The notes below the pieces were generated by a model. That model saw nothing but the letters and a program-made list of their open reading frames with translations. It did no database searches and was not told the DNA's origin. DNA of 64,000 bases from Pseudoalteromonas sp. SMS1 (GTDB lineage Bacteria; Pseudomonadota; Gammaproteobacteria; Enterobacterales; Alteromonadaceae): contig NZ_JAKGBI010000004.1 of NCBI RefSeq assembly GCF_021530565.1, positions 186,001 to 250,000 of the forward strand, written 5' to 3'. How positions within the stretch are numbered: the first letter of the stretch is position 1; each line of letters opens with the position of its first letter. The position numbers were made by a program, and so were the translations under genes. This document shows positions 35,319 to 45,010 of this stretch, in pieces.

Positions 35319-36614
35319 ATGACGCAAACAGCCTGGCAAGATCGCCTGCTAAATCAAACAAAAAACCGACCTAATGATAACCGTTCACCTTGGCAAATTG
35401 ATCGTTCTAGGATAATACATGCGGCAGCCTTCAGGCGCTTGCAGTCAAAAACCCAGATCATGAGCATTGGCGTTAACGATTTTTATCGCACTCGATTAAC
35501 GCATTCGTTAGAGGTTTCTCAAATTGGCACTGGGCTACTTCGCCACCTAAAATTGCAAAACTCGGAATTTAACTACTTCCCCTCTGCGAGCTTGATAGAA
35601 ACAATTTGTTTGGCCCATGATATTGGCCACCCCCCTTTCGGGCATGGGGGTGAAATAGCGCTGAACTACTTAATGCGCGAACACGGCGGATTTGAAGGCA
35701 ATGCACAAACACTCCGTATAGTTACTAAGCTAGAGCCTTACTCGAATGGCTATGGGATGAATCTCACTCGTAGAACTCTGTTAGGGTTTATTAAATATCC
35801 CGCTTATATAGAGCAACTTTGGCACCATAAGCCACCTGAACAGCAAAATCAGCGCTTTATTTACACTAAAAAATGGCTGCCAGCTAAGGGCGTTTATAGC
35901 TGTGATAGCCATGTTTTTGAATGGATCCTTCAACCTCTCAGCGACAGTGATAAAGCGCTATTTACATCATTCAAAAGTCATGATGAGTACAAATCTAAAA
36001 CACGCTTTAAATCTCTAGACAGTGCAATTATGGAATATGCAGACGACATTGCTTACGCCGTCCATGACTTAGAAGATGCCATCGCGACAGGCACTTTGTC
36101 AGAGCGAGATTGGTATAACTATGCAATGCCTGCATTTAAGAAAATCGACTCCCCTTGGCTAGATGAAAACCTATCAAGTATTACTCACCGTTTATTTTCT
36201 GACGATGAACCGCTGAGAAAAGATGCCATAGGAGAGCTCGTAAACATCTTCATTATACACTGCGCACTCGTCGAACGAGACGAGGCATTTTCTGACCCTT
36301 TACTAAAGTACACAGTTAAGCTCGCACAGGAGTTCGAAGAAATTTTAAAAGTATTAAAGCAGTTCGTTTATCACCGTTTGATCCGAGAACCCAAAATGCA
36401 GCAAATTGAGTTCAGTGGTCAAAATATGTTGATTGATTTATTTGAAGCATTCTCAAGCGATCCAATGCGTTTATTGCCCTACACTGCCCAATCAAATTAT
36501 CAAGTGGCCGAGGGTGAGCAAGCTAAGATGCGGGTATTGGCCGACTATTTATCAGGTATGACCGATGAATATGCGAGACGTTGCCATGCAAGACTTTTTG
36601 GCAACGATACATAA
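35319..36614 (+). CDS. dgt: dGTPase-like triphosphohydrolase (anti-phage dGTPase group)
   Basis: This is a 431-residue HD-domain nucleotidase: first His in TRLTHSLEVSQIG, the HD pair in LAHDIGHPPFGHGGE, and the last Asp in MEYADDIAYAVHD. Family enzymes cut dGTP to deoxyguanosine and tripolyphosphate. In Shewanella and E. coli, related enzymes deplete dNTPs during phage infection. GAGAAAGG precedes the ATG. It diverges from bax across 260 bases of promoter DNA. No other defence gene is nearby. Confidence 0.9.
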   Translation: MTQTAWQDRLLNQTKNRPNDNRSPWQIDRSRIIHAAAFRRLQSKTQIMSIGVNDFYRTRLTHSLEVSQIGTGLLRHLKLQNSEFNYFPSASLIETICLAHDIGHPPFGHGGEIALNYLMREHGGFEGNAQTLRIVTKLEPYSNGYGMNLTRRTLLGFIKYPAYIEQLWHHKPPEQQNQRFIYTKKWLPAKGVYSCDSHVFEWILQPLSDSDKALFTSFKSHDEYKSKTRFKSLDSAIMEYADDIAYAVHDLEDAIATGTLSERDWYNYAMPAFKKIDSPWLDENLSSITHRLFSDDEPLRKDAIGELVNIFIIHCALVERDEAFSDPLLKYTVKLAQEFEEILKVLKQFVYHRLIREPKMQQIEFSGQNMLIDLFEAFSSDPMRLLPYTAQSNYQVAEGEQAKMRVLADYLSGMTDEYARRCHARLFGNDT

Positions 36615-36640
36615 GTTGCGTCCCAACGCCTGATCGCACT

Positions 36641-37249
36641 TTAGCAATTAGGCGTTGAATCTAAGTTTAACCAGCATACGTTACCTCGTTCTACCCACTG
36701 GCTGACCTTTTTCTTTTCTAAGCGCCATGGATGTCTTTTCCACCCCTGAAAGCCAAAACCAGCAATTGTAACTTTATGGCCACGCTCAATAAAATGAGCG
36801 ATTGCCAGTAGTCCAGAGCTGGGACAAATGGGTTTATGATCAGGCTTTCCTAATTTAAGTAAATCGATTAAATGATCTCGTCTATACTGTTTATCTAGTC
36901 GACTCACAATATGTTTATTTTCAATATTGTTGATAATGTCATTTGAGAAATCGATTTTTCCTTTTCTCTTTATTGTCTTGAATAAGTATTGTTTAAACGG
37001 GTTTGGCGCAGGCTCAGTGAGTACGACACTCTGTAAATTTTCCATATTAAACTTGGGAAAGTTTTCAGCTAACTTTTTCGCTTGTTTACCACGGCTAGAA
37101 AGCCATAAGTCCGTGCATTTCTCTCCTAAATGTTCGGGGAAACCTGAACAAAAGTTAAACCGCACTACGCGATCAAAATGATTAACTTCGGAGCTAATAT
37201 CCATATTTATTGGCCCGTTGCCGAGTACCAGTACGCTTTGGGTTTTCAT
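36641..37249 (-). CDS. GT29 sialyltransferase-like protein (compact)
   Basis: This 202-residue protein shows sialyltransferase-type motifs: an L-motif-like start (VLVLGNGP, FDRVVRFNF, GEKCTDLW), an S-motif-like PSSGLLAIAHF...IAGFGF, and a VS-type H-x4-E in RHPWRLE. Animal GT29 enzymes transfer CMP-sialic acid; bacterial relatives are uncharacterised. No signal peptide or TM is present, so it would act in the cytoplasm, perhaps on surface glycan precursors. It stands alone, with no sialic-acid genes in the window. Confidence 0.7.
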   Translation of the reverse strand: MKTQSVLVLGNGPINMDISSEVNHFDRVVRFNFCSGFPEHLGEKCTDLWLSSRGKQAKKLAENFPKFNMENLQSVVLTEPAPNPFKQYLFKTIKRKGKIDFSNDIINNIENKHIVSRLDKQYRRDHLIDLLKLGKPDHKPICPSSGLLAIAHFIERGHKVTIAGFGFQGWKRHPWRLEKKKVSQWVERGNVCWLNLDSTPNC

Positions 37250-37448
37250 TCACTATGACCTTGTATACCAATAAAACCAATTTTTCTAGAAAAAGTGTTT
37301 ATTAAACAACTCATTTAATCGCAACCTTGGTAGCAAAAATAAACGACGGGGATTATAGTTTTATTGGCTTAACGAATCATTAATGGAATAAAAAATACTG
37401 AAGTTTAAGTATAATAAGTGCAGCAAAACTGGGGAATATTTATCATCA

Positions 37449-37481
37449 ATAAGGTAGTGCATATAAATTGCACTACCTTAT
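37449..37481 (-). terminator. Hairpin after the GH15 gene
   Basis: ATAAGGTAGTGCA (37449-37461) pairs with TGCACTACCTTAT (37469-37481), a 13-base-pair stem with a 7-base loop, ten bases past the stop of the GH15 gene. Only a weak T-rich tail follows on the minus strand. It probably ends the amylase-MFS-GH15 transcript. Confidence 0.65.
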
Positions 37482-37490
37482 CTTGGGTGG

Positions 37491-39881
37491 TTAATTTAGT
37501 TTTTCGTCAACAATAGGATAATGATCCCACACATGTTTGTCGGCTAATGAGCGAACCAACTTCACATACTCTGCATGTGTCCATGCTAGAGGCGTTGCAG
37601 AGTTGGTGCCTTCTCCTAATTCATAGCCAAATGGATTCACACCCACGCCATCCCAAACTTGCTCTGGTAACATAAGCCCTTCATTAGCGAAGTGTTCCAT
37701 ACCACGAATATAGGTGTGCTTGATACGATTCACGGTTTGTGTATTTAGCCCTTTCGTCGCTGCCGCAGCCGCAATTTCATAATGGCCCTTTTCACCCGTA
37801 AAGAATGGCCAAACTCTGCCACGCTGACCAGGCGTATTTTGCCCGCCTTCGGCATAATTTGTGCCTTTGATCTCATCTTCACCGTAACCATCATTACCAT
37901 AACGACGATAGCCAGGGTACGTATTTGGATCACCTGCAAACGTGAAGCTGTATTTCACTCGTAGGTTTTCGGGCAGAGACTCATCCTCATATTCTGGTAA
38001 AGTATTGATGATGCTAGGCGCATTTGCATCACGCACACCGTAGCGCACCAACTCTAAAAATCCACCATCAATAATTTGACGTTTATCTAAACCTGCACGA
38101 CCATTGTTATCACCCAACTGAGTGGCAGAATTTGGGTTTTCATCACGGGCGATACGGAAGAAATACTCGCCGTCCGTATCTTTACCTTGCAAGTTACCCT
38201 CAGTGGTATACATCAACGCTTCAACTTTGGTGTTATATTGCTTAGCCGTATCAAGGTATCGCTCAACACCTGCGGTATCTCCTGCAAGTTTCGCGATATC
38301 GCTCGCAGTTACAAGGCCGGCAATAATGGCCGCGGTCGTTGAAGGTGAAAAGCCATCCTGCTCTTCCCAACGTTCTTGTTGAGTTGCTGGCGGTGTAATT
38401 TGCGTGTCATTCCATAGAATTTTGGCTTTGCCACCATCCACCAAAAACTCGGCTGCTGGCTTTAGCATGCGCTCATACCAATAAACCAATTTGTCATCAC
38501 TTAGTACGCCTGCTTGCCACAATTTCCAAGCTAGCATAATGGGCATTGCAGTTTGATCTAGCTGTACCCCAACCCATTCAAGTTCTCCGTCAACATGGGT
38601 CTTTTGTAAAAACCAGCCTGTGTCCCCCTGATTGCCTGGTGTTTTATCTGTCACCTGCACTTTTTCAAGATATTCGAATGACGTGAGTGCAGTATCTGGA
38701 TCACCCATTGCCAAAAACGCCATCGCAACTTGATAGAAGTCACGCACCCACACCGCTTTGTAACCTGTATGGCCTTCTTCGGCTGCAACTGTATCACCCC
38801 AAGGGTTGGATAAGGATGCAATCAAGGCACCAGCATGGGTTTTATCTTCCTGTGCTTTTAAAACTAATGCGCTGACATTTAAAAGTTTACCTTGGTCCGT
38901 GGTGTAATTAGCAAGGCGCTTCATAGGCTTTAAGCTTGCAATGTAATCTTCCCAGCCAACAGCATCGCCCTGTCCATTGTAATTGGCGAGAACTTGTTGA
39001 TAACCTTTGTTCAATGCTGCACTGCCCTGCGCAAAGCTGGCGGTCTGACTGTTGCCAAAGCTCAGTGCTAAATCAAATGTCGCCGAGCCTTTGACGTCGC
39101 CTAGCTCAGCTAACCAATTAACATTACCTTTTTGCTCACCCGTGCTTTGGTACGTCTGTGCCAAGTGGTGTGAGGTTTTAAGTTCAGTCAGATTATCACT
39201 GCTGCCTGTAAAGCCAACTGATGCTTGTGCAAAGCCAGACTTGCTTTGCAGTGTTAGATAGTTATTACCTTCCCATGCAACCAAACCTTTATCAGACACT
39301 TTCGCAGAGTCGTTCAAGCCATTGTTGTTTACATAAGGGTTAACGTTCACAAACACTTTTACGCCTTCAAGCTGGGTGTCGACTTTGGCCCTAACAAACA
39401 ATGTTTGACCATCAGGATCTGTAAACACGTGCTTTTCCAGTATGAATCGCCCTAGCTTGTCTTTACTCACAATCTTGTATGCCAAAGACAGCGGACGACC
39501 AGCGCCATCTTTGTACAAGTAGTCAATCGAAACATCTAAATCATCTTGCTCCGTAACAGTAAAGTTTGTGCCTGTTACAATAAACTGCATATCACGGATC
39601 TGGGCTTGATGGATCAAACCGAACATCGTTTCCGTGATCATTCCTTTGGCAATTGAAAACCAAACTTTTGATACGTCACCTGTCTGTGCATTTTTAGCAT
39701 ATTGGCCCTTCTCATATGCCTCGTAAGAAGTCCCGATACCGGTTTTATCAGAATACGTCCAATAGGGTTTGTCTCCAGGAGCGCCCGGTGCCGTGCCAAG
39801 TTGTTGCGTGTTATTAGCACTTTCGCAGCCAATCAAACCCGCGGCAATTAAGGCAAGTGACAAACTTGATAATTTCTTCAT
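37491..39881 (-). CDS. GH15 glucoamylase (glucan 1,4-alpha-glucosidase), lipoprotein
   Basis: This is a 796-residue exported lipoprotein: MKKLSSLSLALIAAGLIGC (lipobox LIGC). Residues ~30-310 form the glucodextranase-type N-terminal beta domain. Residues ~330-790 form the (alpha/alpha)6 barrel with VWVRDFYQVAMAF (subsite -1), catalytic acid in EEQDGFSPS and catalytic base in WTHAEYVKL. It releases glucose from the non-reducing ends of maltodextrins at the cell surface or in the periplasm. It is third in the amylase operon, 21 bases after the MFS gene. Confidence 0.92.
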   Translation of the reverse strand: MKKLSSLSLALIAAGLIGCESANNTQQLGTAPGAPGDKPYWTYSDKTGIGTSYEAYEKGQYAKNAQTGDVSKVWFSIAKGMITETMFGLIHQAQIRDMQFIVTGTNFTVTEQDDLDVSIDYLYKDGAGRPLSLAYKIVSKDKLGRFILEKHVFTDPDGQTLFVRAKVDTQLEGVKVFVNVNPYVNNNGLNDSAKVSDKGLVAWEGNNYLTLQSKSGFAQASVGFTGSSDNLTELKTSHHLAQTYQSTGEQKGNVNWLAELGDVKGSATFDLALSFGNSQTASFAQGSAALNKGYQQVLANYNGQGDAVGWEDYIASLKPMKRLANYTTDQGKLLNVSALVLKAQEDKTHAGALIASLSNPWGDTVAAEEGHTGYKAVWVRDFYQVAMAFLAMGDPDTALTSFEYLEKVQVTDKTPGNQGDTGWFLQKTHVDGELEWVGVQLDQTAMPIMLAWKLWQAGVLSDDKLVYWYERMLKPAAEFLVDGGKAKILWNDTQITPPATQQERWEEQDGFSPSTTAAIIAGLVTASDIAKLAGDTAGVERYLDTAKQYNTKVEALMYTTEGNLQGKDTDGEYFFRIARDENPNSATQLGDNNGRAGLDKRQIIDGGFLELVRYGVRDANAPSIINTLPEYEDESLPENLRVKYSFTFAGDPNTYPGYRRYGNDGYGEDEIKGTNYAEGGQNTPGQRGRVWPFFTGEKGHYEIAAAAATKGLNTQTVNRIKHTYIRGMEHFANEGLMLPEQVWDGVGVNPFGYELGEGTNSATPLAWTHAEYVKLVRSLADKHVWDHYPIVDEKLN

Positions 39882-39902
39882 TTTTTCTCCTTAGTGGTGA
39901 CG

Positions 39903-41393
39903 CTATTGAGCGTTAGTCTTAACACGTGTAACAGACAGTGCTGCCAATACAAACGACGCCCCACCAATCACTAATGCATAAATAGGTTGATTCTCGAAAA
40001 CATTTCTTAAAATAAGGCCCAACACACTGGCGGCGAGTAACTGAGGGATCACAATAAAGAAATTAAAGATCCCCATAAATACCCCCATCTTATTTGACGG
40101 TAACGCATCGCTTAACATGGCGTAAGGCAATGAAAGGATAGAAGCCCATGCGAACCCAATGCCAATCATTGGGATCCACAGTAAACTCGGATCTGCGATA
40201 AACTTAAAACTTAACAGCGCACCTGCGCCAAGTAGTAGGTTAATGCTGTGCGCGCCTTTTAAGCCAACGCGCTTAACAAGAAATGGGATAAAAACAGCAG
40301 CAATCGCAGCAAACCCATTGTAAGCAGCAAACAATATTCCTACCCAATCAGCACCATCGTTATACGCCTTGGAAGTGACGTCTGTTGTACCATAGTGAAA
40401 GCTGGTCACCGCAGATGTCGTGTAAATCCACATTGCAAATAAAGAGAACCAGCTAAAAAATTGAACGACCGCGAGTTGCCTCATTGTCTGCGGCATCGTA
40501 AATACATCGTAAATAACTTCATAAAAGCCGCCATCAGTGCGCGCGTTGTTTTGCAAATAGCCCGCAATTAGAATGATGGCCGAAAACGAAAGCAGTAATC
40601 CGCTTAGCAGATACAGTTCTTTCTCAAGTTTAAAGAAAGTGACCCCTGCGAGGATAAGTCCACCTAACACGCCACTGATCAATGAATATTTCGCAAAGTT
40701 TATCGGTTGCTTTTGCTCCGTAGCCGCGCTTTTTAAATGCTCAGACTCAAATTCGGCCAATTGTTCTGGGGTATATTCTCGTGTTTTCAGGATGGTCCAA
40801 CCAACAGCCAAAAATAAGATAGCGCCGCCAAAGTAGAATGCATATTTAACTGACTCTGGGATCTCACCAGCAGGGGCGGTATTGCTGATCCCAAACCAGT
40901 TTGTCATCATCCAAGGTAATGCTGAAGCGACAATCGCACCGATACCGATGAAAAAGCTCTGCATAGCGTACCCAGTAGCACGTTGTTTTTGATTGAGGTT
41001 GTCACCTACAAGTGCTCTAAATGGTTCCATTGTGACGTTGATAGAGGCATCCATTATCCACAGCATCCCAGCGGCTATCCATAATGTTGGGGAGTTTGGC
41101 ATTATAAACAGTGATAAGGTCGTCAAAATCGCGCCATATAAGAAAAATGGACGCCGACGGCCAAGACCTGTCCACGTTCTGTCACTCCAGTAACCAATAA
41201 TTGGTTGTACAATCAAACCGGTTAAAGGCGCAGCGACCCAAAGAATAGGAATGTCGTCGACTGAAGCGCCTAGGGTCTGAAATATTCGGCTCACATTACC
41301 ATTTTGTAGGGCGAAGCCAAATTGGACGCCCATAAAGCCAAAACACATATTCCAAATTTGCCAGAAACTCAGTTGTGGTTTTTGTTTTTGCAT
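39903..41393 (-). CDS. SLC45/GPH-like MFS sugar transporter
   Basis: This is a 496-residue protein with about 12 TMs. FGFALQNGNVSRIFQ in TM1 and GYWSDRTWTGLGRRRPF in the 2-3 loop are typical of the SLC45-like sugar:H+ symporters found in marine maltodextrin loci. A charged cytoplasmic loop with EFESEHLKSAATEQ divides the two halves. It lies two bases after the amylase gene and before GH15, so it should import maltose, maltodextrin or glucose into the cytoplasm. Confidence 0.9.
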   Translation of the reverse strand: MQKQKPQLSFWQIWNMCFGFMGVQFGFALQNGNVSRIFQTLGASVDDIPILWVAAPLTGLIVQPIIGYWSDRTWTGLGRRRPFFLYGAILTTLSLFIMPNSPTLWIAAGMLWIMDASINVTMEPFRALVGDNLNQKQRATGYAMQSFFIGIGAIVASALPWMMTNWFGISNTAPAGEIPESVKYAFYFGGAILFLAVGWTILKTREYTPEQLAEFESEHLKSAATEQKQPINFAKYSLISGVLGGLILAGVTFFKLEKELYLLSGLLLSFSAIILIAGYLQNNARTDGGFYEVIYDVFTMPQTMRQLAVVQFFSWFSLFAMWIYTTSAVTSFHYGTTDVTSKAYNDGADWVGILFAAYNGFAAIAAVFIPFLVKRVGLKGAHSINLLLGAGALLSFKFIADPSLLWIPMIGIGFAWASILSLPYAMLSDALPSNKMGVFMGIFNFFIVIPQLLAASVLGLILRNVFENQPIYALVIGGASFVLAALSVTRVKTNAQ

Positions 41394-41395
41394 AA

Positions 41396-43234
41396 TCAGC
41401 TCTCTAGCTTATAAACCACGCTGGCTAGTGGCGCCAATGTGATGATAAGTTTATTATTTTCAATACGCATTATAGGGTGAGACTCTAGTAAGTCTGTCAC
41501 CTTCCCCTGCCAATGTGCGGGCAACGTTAACGTCACTGTTTGCGTCTGCTTGGCATCAAAATTACTTGCAATGATGAGGCGTTCAGTGCTGTTCGCTCTG
41601 GCAAATGCCATGACATTGTTAGCCTGAATGCCCTGTGTGTTCGTCGCACTGACATCGATAAGCTCACCGTCAACAATGGCGGGCTGTGAACTCAACTTCA
41701 TGAGCTTTTTATAATACGCGCGTAATTGCTTTTGGGCCGGTGTCAGCTGGGCGCCATCAAACTTGCCATTGTTCATCCAGGCTTGATGCGCAGGTACGCC
41801 GATATAATCAAAAATACTGGTACGACTAGGTTTACCAAAGCCAGCCATTTCTGAACCATCTTCACCAACTGATTGACCGAAGTACAACATAGTCGGGGCA
41901 GTGCTAATTAAGTGGCTGACGACCATTGCTGGCTTGCCCTTTTCAGCACTGCCAGCAAACTCAGGACTGGCAATTCGTTGTTCATCATGATTTTCTAAGA
42001 AGTGCAGCATATGGGGGGCAATGTCAGAAACACTGTGATGCGCATGTAATACACTCTGCGCATCGCCTTTCCCCTGCATTAACAACTTTAAGCTATCGTA
42101 AAACCCCACTTTGTCATATAAGAAGTCCATTTTCCCTTGATGAATGTAAGCTCGATACAAAGTCGGGTTGTAAACTTCAGCGAGTATAAACGCCTCTGGG
42201 TTTTTCATTTTGATCGATGAGTTTAGGAAGCTCCAGAACTCCACTGGCACCATTTCTGCCATGTCGTAGCGAAATCCATCAACACCTTTATCTAGCCAGT
42301 ACAAGGTAATATCTCTGAACTTATACCAACTGTTCGGTAAATCTTTACCGTGCCAAAACGCGTAATGCGCTTTGTAATCTTGCTCAGCCATATCGGCAGG
42401 TAGTGTCGGAAAGTCATAGAGACCATCTGGGCGAACGCCATAGTTTACTTTAACTGTTTCATACCAATCATGAATGTTTGGCTGCGCTGCGCGAGCACCA
42501 TTGCCGGTCCACTTAGCTGGGGATTCAGCGAATTTCCCATCCGCTAAATGGTGTGGTTTGCCACCCAAAACGTGATAGTCTGGCGCGCTTGGGACCTTAA
42601 AGTTTTGCCCTGTAACGTAGTAAAAATTATTGTCTCGGCTGTAAGTTTGATTAGTGTCATCGTGTGCACCAAAATCGTTGATGCCAGCCGGAGCACTGAG
42701 AGAGTGGTAATTTCTAGCCACGTGATTCGGCACTATATCAATAACGACTTTCATACCCGCATCATGGGTACGCTTGATCAATGCTTCAAACTCATTTAAA
42801 CGATTGGCGGGGTTAACGGCAAGATCTGGGTTTACATTGAAATAATCTTTAATGGCATAGGGTGAGCCTGCACGACCTTTAACCACATCCGGGTCATCAA
42901 CACCTATACCGTAGTGGCTGTAATCAGTAACCAAAGCATGGTGTAAAACCCCTGTATACCACATGTGGCTTACACCCATTTCCTTTATTTCAGTCAGTGC
43001 TTTTGGTGTAAAGTCAGCAAATTTCCCCACACCGTTTTGTTCTTTTGTACCCCAAGGGACATTATTCGTATTTGTATTGCCAAACAACCGTGTAAATACT
43101 TGGTACACGACTGGTTTTTGCACTTGTTGCGCTGCCTGAACAGCCTCTTCAGGGGATGAGGTCATCTGACACGCCGTCAACATCACGCCACCTGAAATGA
43201 GGCTAAGTGCAAGCACTAAAGGTTTTATTGTCAT
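41396..43234 (-). CDS. Alpha-amylase (GH13), lipoprotein
   Basis: This is a 612-residue exported enzyme with lipobox LTAC after MTIKPLVLALSLISGGVM. The (beta/alpha)8 barrel carries VIDIVPNHVARN (region I), GFRYDMAEMV (nucleophile Asp), ILAEVYNP (acid/base Glu) and FLENHDEQR (third Asp). A C-terminal beta domain follows from ~510. It hydrolyses starch or maltodextrin outside the cytoplasm. It is first in a three-gene operon, with an operator palindrome 65 bases upstream. Confidence 0.92.
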   Translation of the reverse strand: MTIKPLVLALSLISGGVMLTACQMTSSPEEAVQAAQQVQKPVVYQVFTRLFGNTNTNNVPWGTKEQNGVGKFADFTPKALTEIKEMGVSHMWYTGVLHHALVTDYSHYGIGVDDPDVVKGRAGSPYAIKDYFNVNPDLAVNPANRLNEFEALIKRTHDAGMKVVIDIVPNHVARNYHSLSAPAGINDFGAHDDTNQTYSRDNNFYYVTGQNFKVPSAPDYHVLGGKPHHLADGKFAESPAKWTGNGARAAQPNIHDWYETVKVNYGVRPDGLYDFPTLPADMAEQDYKAHYAFWHGKDLPNSWYKFRDITLYWLDKGVDGFRYDMAEMVPVEFWSFLNSSIKMKNPEAFILAEVYNPTLYRAYIHQGKMDFLYDKVGFYDSLKLLMQGKGDAQSVLHAHHSVSDIAPHMLHFLENHDEQRIASPEFAGSAEKGKPAMVVSHLISTAPTMLYFGQSVGEDGSEMAGFGKPSRTSIFDYIGVPAHQAWMNNGKFDGAQLTPAQKQLRAYYKKLMKLSSQPAIVDGELIDVSATNTQGIQANNVMAFARANSTERLIIASNFDAKQTQTVTLTLPAHWQGKVTDLLESHPIMRIENNKLIITLAPLASVVYKLES

Positions 43235-43298
43235 TATATTGTTGTCATCTTGGTGTTTTAAATTGAGTCTACTGACTTGTCGCTTGCTGTTGAACCAC

Positions 43299-43314
43299 TT
43301 GCATACGTATTCAA
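43299..43314. promoter_or_regulatory. LacI-type operator upstream of the amylase operon
   Basis: TTGCATACGTATTCAA is a near-perfect palindrome with core GCATACGTAT, matching the sites at 47969 and 48329. It lies 65 bases before the amylase start and probably binds a MalR-like LacI-family repressor (inference). Confidence 0.75.
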
Positions 43315-43442
43315 GGGGATGATTAATGTGTTATTCATCAACAAAAACGCGAAGTGTGATAGCGATTTCGCGCTTTTCCAAACATCTAAAATGCGTATCT
43401 CTCGATGCAATATCCTTACAAACGGATAAAAACAATCATTTG

Positions 43443-44939
43443 TTATGAAACAACTTTATTCACAAACACGCTATGGGACGGCAACTTATCCACTGTCGTC
43501 TCAATCAATGTCTTTAAGCTTTCCAATAAACTTTTCAATTGCGCTTCATCTAATTGTTCAGCTAATGGATGATAGCCTTTTGGCATTATCCCTTGACCCA
43601 ACATGACCTGTTGCCACGCCACACTTTGAAATAGTTCTTCAGTCTTCACAGGACAGCTGCCAGTTTCTGAAAATAGGGCTATTTTTTTAGATACGCTTTC
43701 GGGGACTTCCATTCTTTTGCACCAACGCCAAAATTCAGTATCTGTGCGCTGAGTAAGCTTATAGTGCAAAATGATAAAATCTCTGACTTGCACCATTTCT
43801 TGTTCAAACTCTGCATTTGCTGCATCTACAGCTGCCTGGCTAATCCCCTCATATGGAAAGTGTTTTATTAGTCTTAAAGCTGCGGTTTGTATTAGGTGAA
43901 TACTCGTGGACTCTAAAGGCTCTAAGAACCCGCTCGAAAGCCCTATTGCAAAGACGTTTTGATGCCACTGTTTACGGCGCATGCCGGTCTTAAACTTGAT
44001 AAGTTTAGGCTCTGATATCGGCTTTGCGGGTAATTGCTCGAGTAAGTTATTTTTCGCTGTTTGCTCATCGATGAACTTGCTTGAAAATACATAACCATTA
44101 CCCACTCTGTGCTGTAATGGGATTTGCCACTGCCACCCTGCTGTCTGCGCCATTGATTTAGTATAAGGTAATATCTCTTGAGCTGAATGCTCGCAAGGTA
44201 CCGCCCATGCACTGTCACAAGGCAACCAATGAGCCCAATCTTCAAACCCAACGTTCAAGGTTTGCTCTATCAATAACCCCTTTAGCCCACTACAGTCGAT
44301 AAAAAAGTCTGCATTGTGCTGATGGCCACTGTGTAACTCTACACTGGTGATATTGCCTGACATATGGCAGCTATTAACCTTTACGACCTTGCCTTCAACG
44401 CGTTTAACACCCTGAGCTTGACTGTGCTCACTCAATAGCTGTGCATACAGCCCTGCATCAAAATGGTAGGCATAGGTCAGCCCCGTAAGCTGAGTATTTG
44501 GAATTGTTTTTAAATGAGCAAACTTACTAGACTTCGCCGCTTGGGTATTTAATGAAAACTCTGAGATTGCCTCAGACAAGCCAAGCTTATGTGCCCTGAG
44601 CCAAATATGCGAAAAATCACAAAATGGAAAGCTCTTACCCAACTCACCAAATGCGTGCATATAGTTGTTGCTGGGGTCTCCCCAGCCTTCAAATTCAATT
44701 CCTAGCTTGTAAGTGGCTTTGGTCTTTTTAATAAACTCTTGCTCACCAATTCCCAAGGCATGATTAAAATTAACCATAGGCGGAATGCTCGCTTCTCCGA
44801 CCCCAACAGTCCCTATTTCGTCAGACTCAATTAGCGTAATTTGAATATGATTCTTTAAAATACGTTTAAGGAGTGAGGCTGTAATCCAGCCAGCCGTTCC
44901 ACCGCCAACAATAACAACGTTTTTCACATGATTAACCAT
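43443..44939 (-). CDS. Flavin-dependent (tryptophan) halogenase-like protein
   Basis: This 498-residue FAD-binding protein is of the PrnA type: VGGGTAGW near residue 10, GVGEASIPP, the catalytic-Lys region TYKLGIEFEGW, the diagnostic W-x-W-x-I-P (WQWQIP), and FLEPLESTSIHL. Family members chlorinate or brominate indoles and pyrroles using FADH2 supplied by a separate reductase. Many relatives next to TonB receptors in Alteromonadales and Caulobacter sugar loci have no proven substrate. It is 71 bases downstream of the receptor gene, with a terminator-like hairpin between them and AGGA before the ATG. Confidence 0.85.
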   Translation of the reverse strand: MVNHVKNVVIVGGGTAGWITASLLKRILKNHIQITLIESDEIGTVGVGEASIPPMVNFNHALGIGEQEFIKKTKATYKLGIEFEGWGDPSNNYMHAFGELGKSFPFCDFSHIWLRAHKLGLSEAISEFSLNTQAAKSSKFAHLKTIPNTQLTGLTYAYHFDAGLYAQLLSEHSQAQGVKRVEGKVVKVNSCHMSGNITSVELHSGHQHNADFFIDCSGLKGLLIEQTLNVGFEDWAHWLPCDSAWAVPCEHSAQEILPYTKSMAQTAGWQWQIPLQHRVGNGYVFSSKFIDEQTAKNNLLEQLPAKPISEPKLIKFKTGMRRKQWHQNVFAIGLSSGFLEPLESTSIHLIQTAALRLIKHFPYEGISQAAVDAANAEFEQEMVQVRDFIILHYKLTQRTDTEFWRWCKRMEVPESVSKKIALFSETGSCPVKTEELFQSVAWQQVMLGQGIMPKGYHPLAEQLDEAQLKSLLESLKTLIETTVDKLPSHSVFVNKVVS

Positions 44940-44951
44940 AAATAGTCCTAA

Positions 44952-44985
44952 AAAAGCCCTTGGCGTATCGACGGCAAGGGCTTTT
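44952..44985 (-). terminator. Terminator/attenuator between receptor and halogenase genes
   Basis: AAAAGCCCTTG (44952-44962) and CAAGGGCTTTT (44975-44985) form an 11-base-pair stem. On the minus strand the stem is followed by T6 and then, directly, the AGGA ribosome binding site of the halogenase. It should end most receptor transcripts and limit halogenase expression. Confidence 0.8.
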
Positions 44986-45010
44986 ACACTCAGATGATTA
45001 GAAAACCTAA

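Noticed and set aside
36626..36656. AACGCCT/AGGCGTT hairpin between dgt and the GT29-like gene
   Set aside because: The stem is 7 bases with an 18-base loop and overlaps the end of the GT29-like coding sequence; too weak to call.
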